A DNA stretch of 64,000 nucleotides from Microbulbifer marinus. Its GTDB lineage: Bacteria > Pseudomonadota > Gammaproteobacteria > Pseudomonadales > Cellvibrionaceae. This document shows, one piece after another, positions 62,911 to 64,000 of this stretch. Below the pieces are notes generated by a model that worked only from the letters and a program-made list of their open reading frames with translations, did no database searches and was not told the DNA's origin. Made by a program: the position numbers and the translations under genes. Location: positions 860,458 through 924,457 of the forward strand of contig NZ_FNQO01000001.1 of the NCBI RefSeq assembly GCF_900107725.1, given 5' to 3'. The first letter of the stretch is position 1, and each line of letters opens with the position of its first letter.

Positions 62911-64000
62911 TTAGAGCGTCTCTCGTCGACTCGCGTCGCCCGACAATTCCGAACCCAATTTGGCGGCCAACTCGACACAGAGGTGCAAGGCTGCATATGC
63001 TGTCCCCACGCCCACAGGAGAATCTTCCTGATGCTGGCCAAAATCACCAAACCGGTGAACTGCACACATCAACTCGTAAGTATCTTTACCGACCCATTTT
63101 GTTACGGGAGAGCTTCTATCGGAGCCTGTCATTAAATTCAGTAAACGGAGCCTTCTTCCTCCTTTAGGGAACGAAGTCGTAAAGTCATCGACATCTCTTT
63201 CCCCGTTGTACCTCCATGTCGAAATCCAATCGGAAGGAATCTTTCTTTCTGATAACTCCGCATCCCAGATTAATTCAAAAGCATGGTTGGCAATCCCGCG
63301 GATATTCGCAAGAAAAACGCTTGGATAAAGCGGCATATCCTCAACGCCGCGCATTAAATAGCGCTTCAACTCGCCATCTACCGACTCTAATTGTGAAATC
63401 CTGAGCTCTAGAACAGTTCGAAAGTGCCTATTGTATTCGCCTTCCTTTCCGAAGAGCCGAAACATCGCACTATCCTCGTTATTTTGCGAACTCAAGTATT
63501 TGCACAGCAGTCGATTAGCCCTGAAAAGCTTTCCCCTCCCTCTAGCAACGAAGCCACGGCTTATCAACGCCTCTCCCAGTTCATCGGAGACATCAGTTGT
63601 AGCAACTGCATTATCAGACTCTATTCTCCTGAATACTTCCTGTGCAGCAGAAGAACACTCCCCCCAAAGGGTATCGATTGGATCGTAAAGAGAGGAATAT
63701 GCACTCTGACAGGCATCCCGAACGGCAACATCAGTTACATTTCCTAATTCTTCAGAATCAGCAATACAATTCAGCGTTTCTAAGACCATTAGAGGGAATC
63801 CGTTTGTCGAATTCCAAATTTCTGTCAGCGCACCACGTGTAAAGGAAACATGTGAGAGTCTTGTTAGCGCGTCATCCAAGTCATCCTCATCGAAACACCC
63901 AACCCGGACTGGATTTGGAGCGAAAATATTCCAAAAATCACTGGTCTGCGCATCCGGCTGACGAATCAGCTCACGAAGACTCCTTCGGCTAGCTGTTACG
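62911..64000 (-). CDS. C-terminal part of a large protein, probable NTPase
   Basis: The frame is open from 62911 to the right edge without a stop, so only about 363 C-terminal residues are seen. The segment GCFDEDDLDDALTRLSHVSFTRGALTEIWNSTNGFPLMVLETLNCI resembles the end of a STAND/AAA-type NTPase helical lid. The remaining helices end in a Cys/His-poor domain (LWGECSSAAQEVFRRIESD...). No Walker A or B is visible because the ATPase core would lie beyond the window. Confidence 0.5.
   Translation of the reverse strand, partial: VTASRRSLRELIRQPDAQTSDFWNIFAPNPVRVGCFDEDDLDDALTRLSHVSFTRGALTEIWNSTNGFPLMVLETLNCIADSEELGNVTDVAVRDACQSAYSSLYDPIDTLWGECSSAAQEVFRRIESDNAVATTDVSDELGEALISRGFVARGRGKLFRANRLLCKYLSSQNNEDSAMFRLFGKEGEYNRHFRTVLELRISQLESVDGELKRYLMRGVEDMPLYPSVFLANIRGIANHAFELIWDAELSERKIPSDWISTWRYNGERDVDDFTTSFPKGGRRLRLLNLMTGSDRSSPVTKWVGKDTYELMCAVHRFGDFGQHQEDSPVGVGTAYAALHLCVELAAKLGSELSGDASRRETL

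Noticed and set aside
1-64000. CRISPR arrays
   Set aside because: No series of regularly spaced direct repeats was seen.

Overview
The window looks like a GC-rich marine gammaproteobacterial chromosome, most likely a Cellvibrionales/Microbulbifer-type organism. That placement is an inference from gene content: tyrosine-catabolism genes, a secreted S8 protease with PKD domain, a lectin-lipase, an RND pump, a LexA-type SOS box, a perfect Anr/FNR box and selD. Codon bias strongly favours G/C at third positions over roughly 1-46.7 kb. From about 47 kb to the right edge the sequence is visibly more AT-rich and carries defence-type genes, which suggests a horizontally acquired island.

Left part (1-22 kb): the end of a tyrosine degradation cluster (FAH-family hydrolase, maleylacetoacetate isomerase); an MscS channel with a 2OG-Fe(II) oxygenase; an ECF sigma-factor operon with membrane partners; DUF924 and LysE genes; an SOS-controlled yebG-like gene; a secreted amidohydrolase pair in which one member has lost its metal-binding HxH; a secreted subtilase; a secreted HNH nuclease; and a TetR-adaptor-RND efflux operon.

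Middle (22-46.7 kb): the RNA ligase gene rtcB is preceded by what looks like a complete attenuator. It has a promoter, an 11-residue leader ORF with a strong Shine-Dalgarno sequence, a ladder of mutually exclusive hairpins and an intrinsic terminator. After it come truC, two tandem DUF1810 genes, an M14 carboxypeptidase, rlmJ, aceE (without aceF), an Lrp-type regulator with methionine gamma-lyase, an epoxide hydrolase, a small gene under a class II FNR/Anr promoter, selD, a DUF294/CBS nucleotidyltransferase-like protein with a DnaQ-like exonuclease, tRNA-Arg(ACG), ppnN, and a very large secreted ricin-lectin/lipase.

Right part (47-64 kb, all on the minus strand): a defence island. Its core is a type I Zorya operon, zorA-zorB-zorC-zorD, tightly packed with overlaps. 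It is preceded by a 71-residue CxxC protein and an ASCH-domain protein, and followed by a HEPN-like gene with a single-base frameshift, a RecB-nuclease/UPF1-type helicase, and a glycine-zipper membrane protein. Upstream of the operon lie a degenerate M15-peptidase-like gene and the C-terminal part of a large gene, probably an NTPase, that runs off the window edge.

The most interesting items are the rtcB leader, the Zorya flanking genes including the frameshifted HEPN gene, and the degenerate amidohydrolase pairing.
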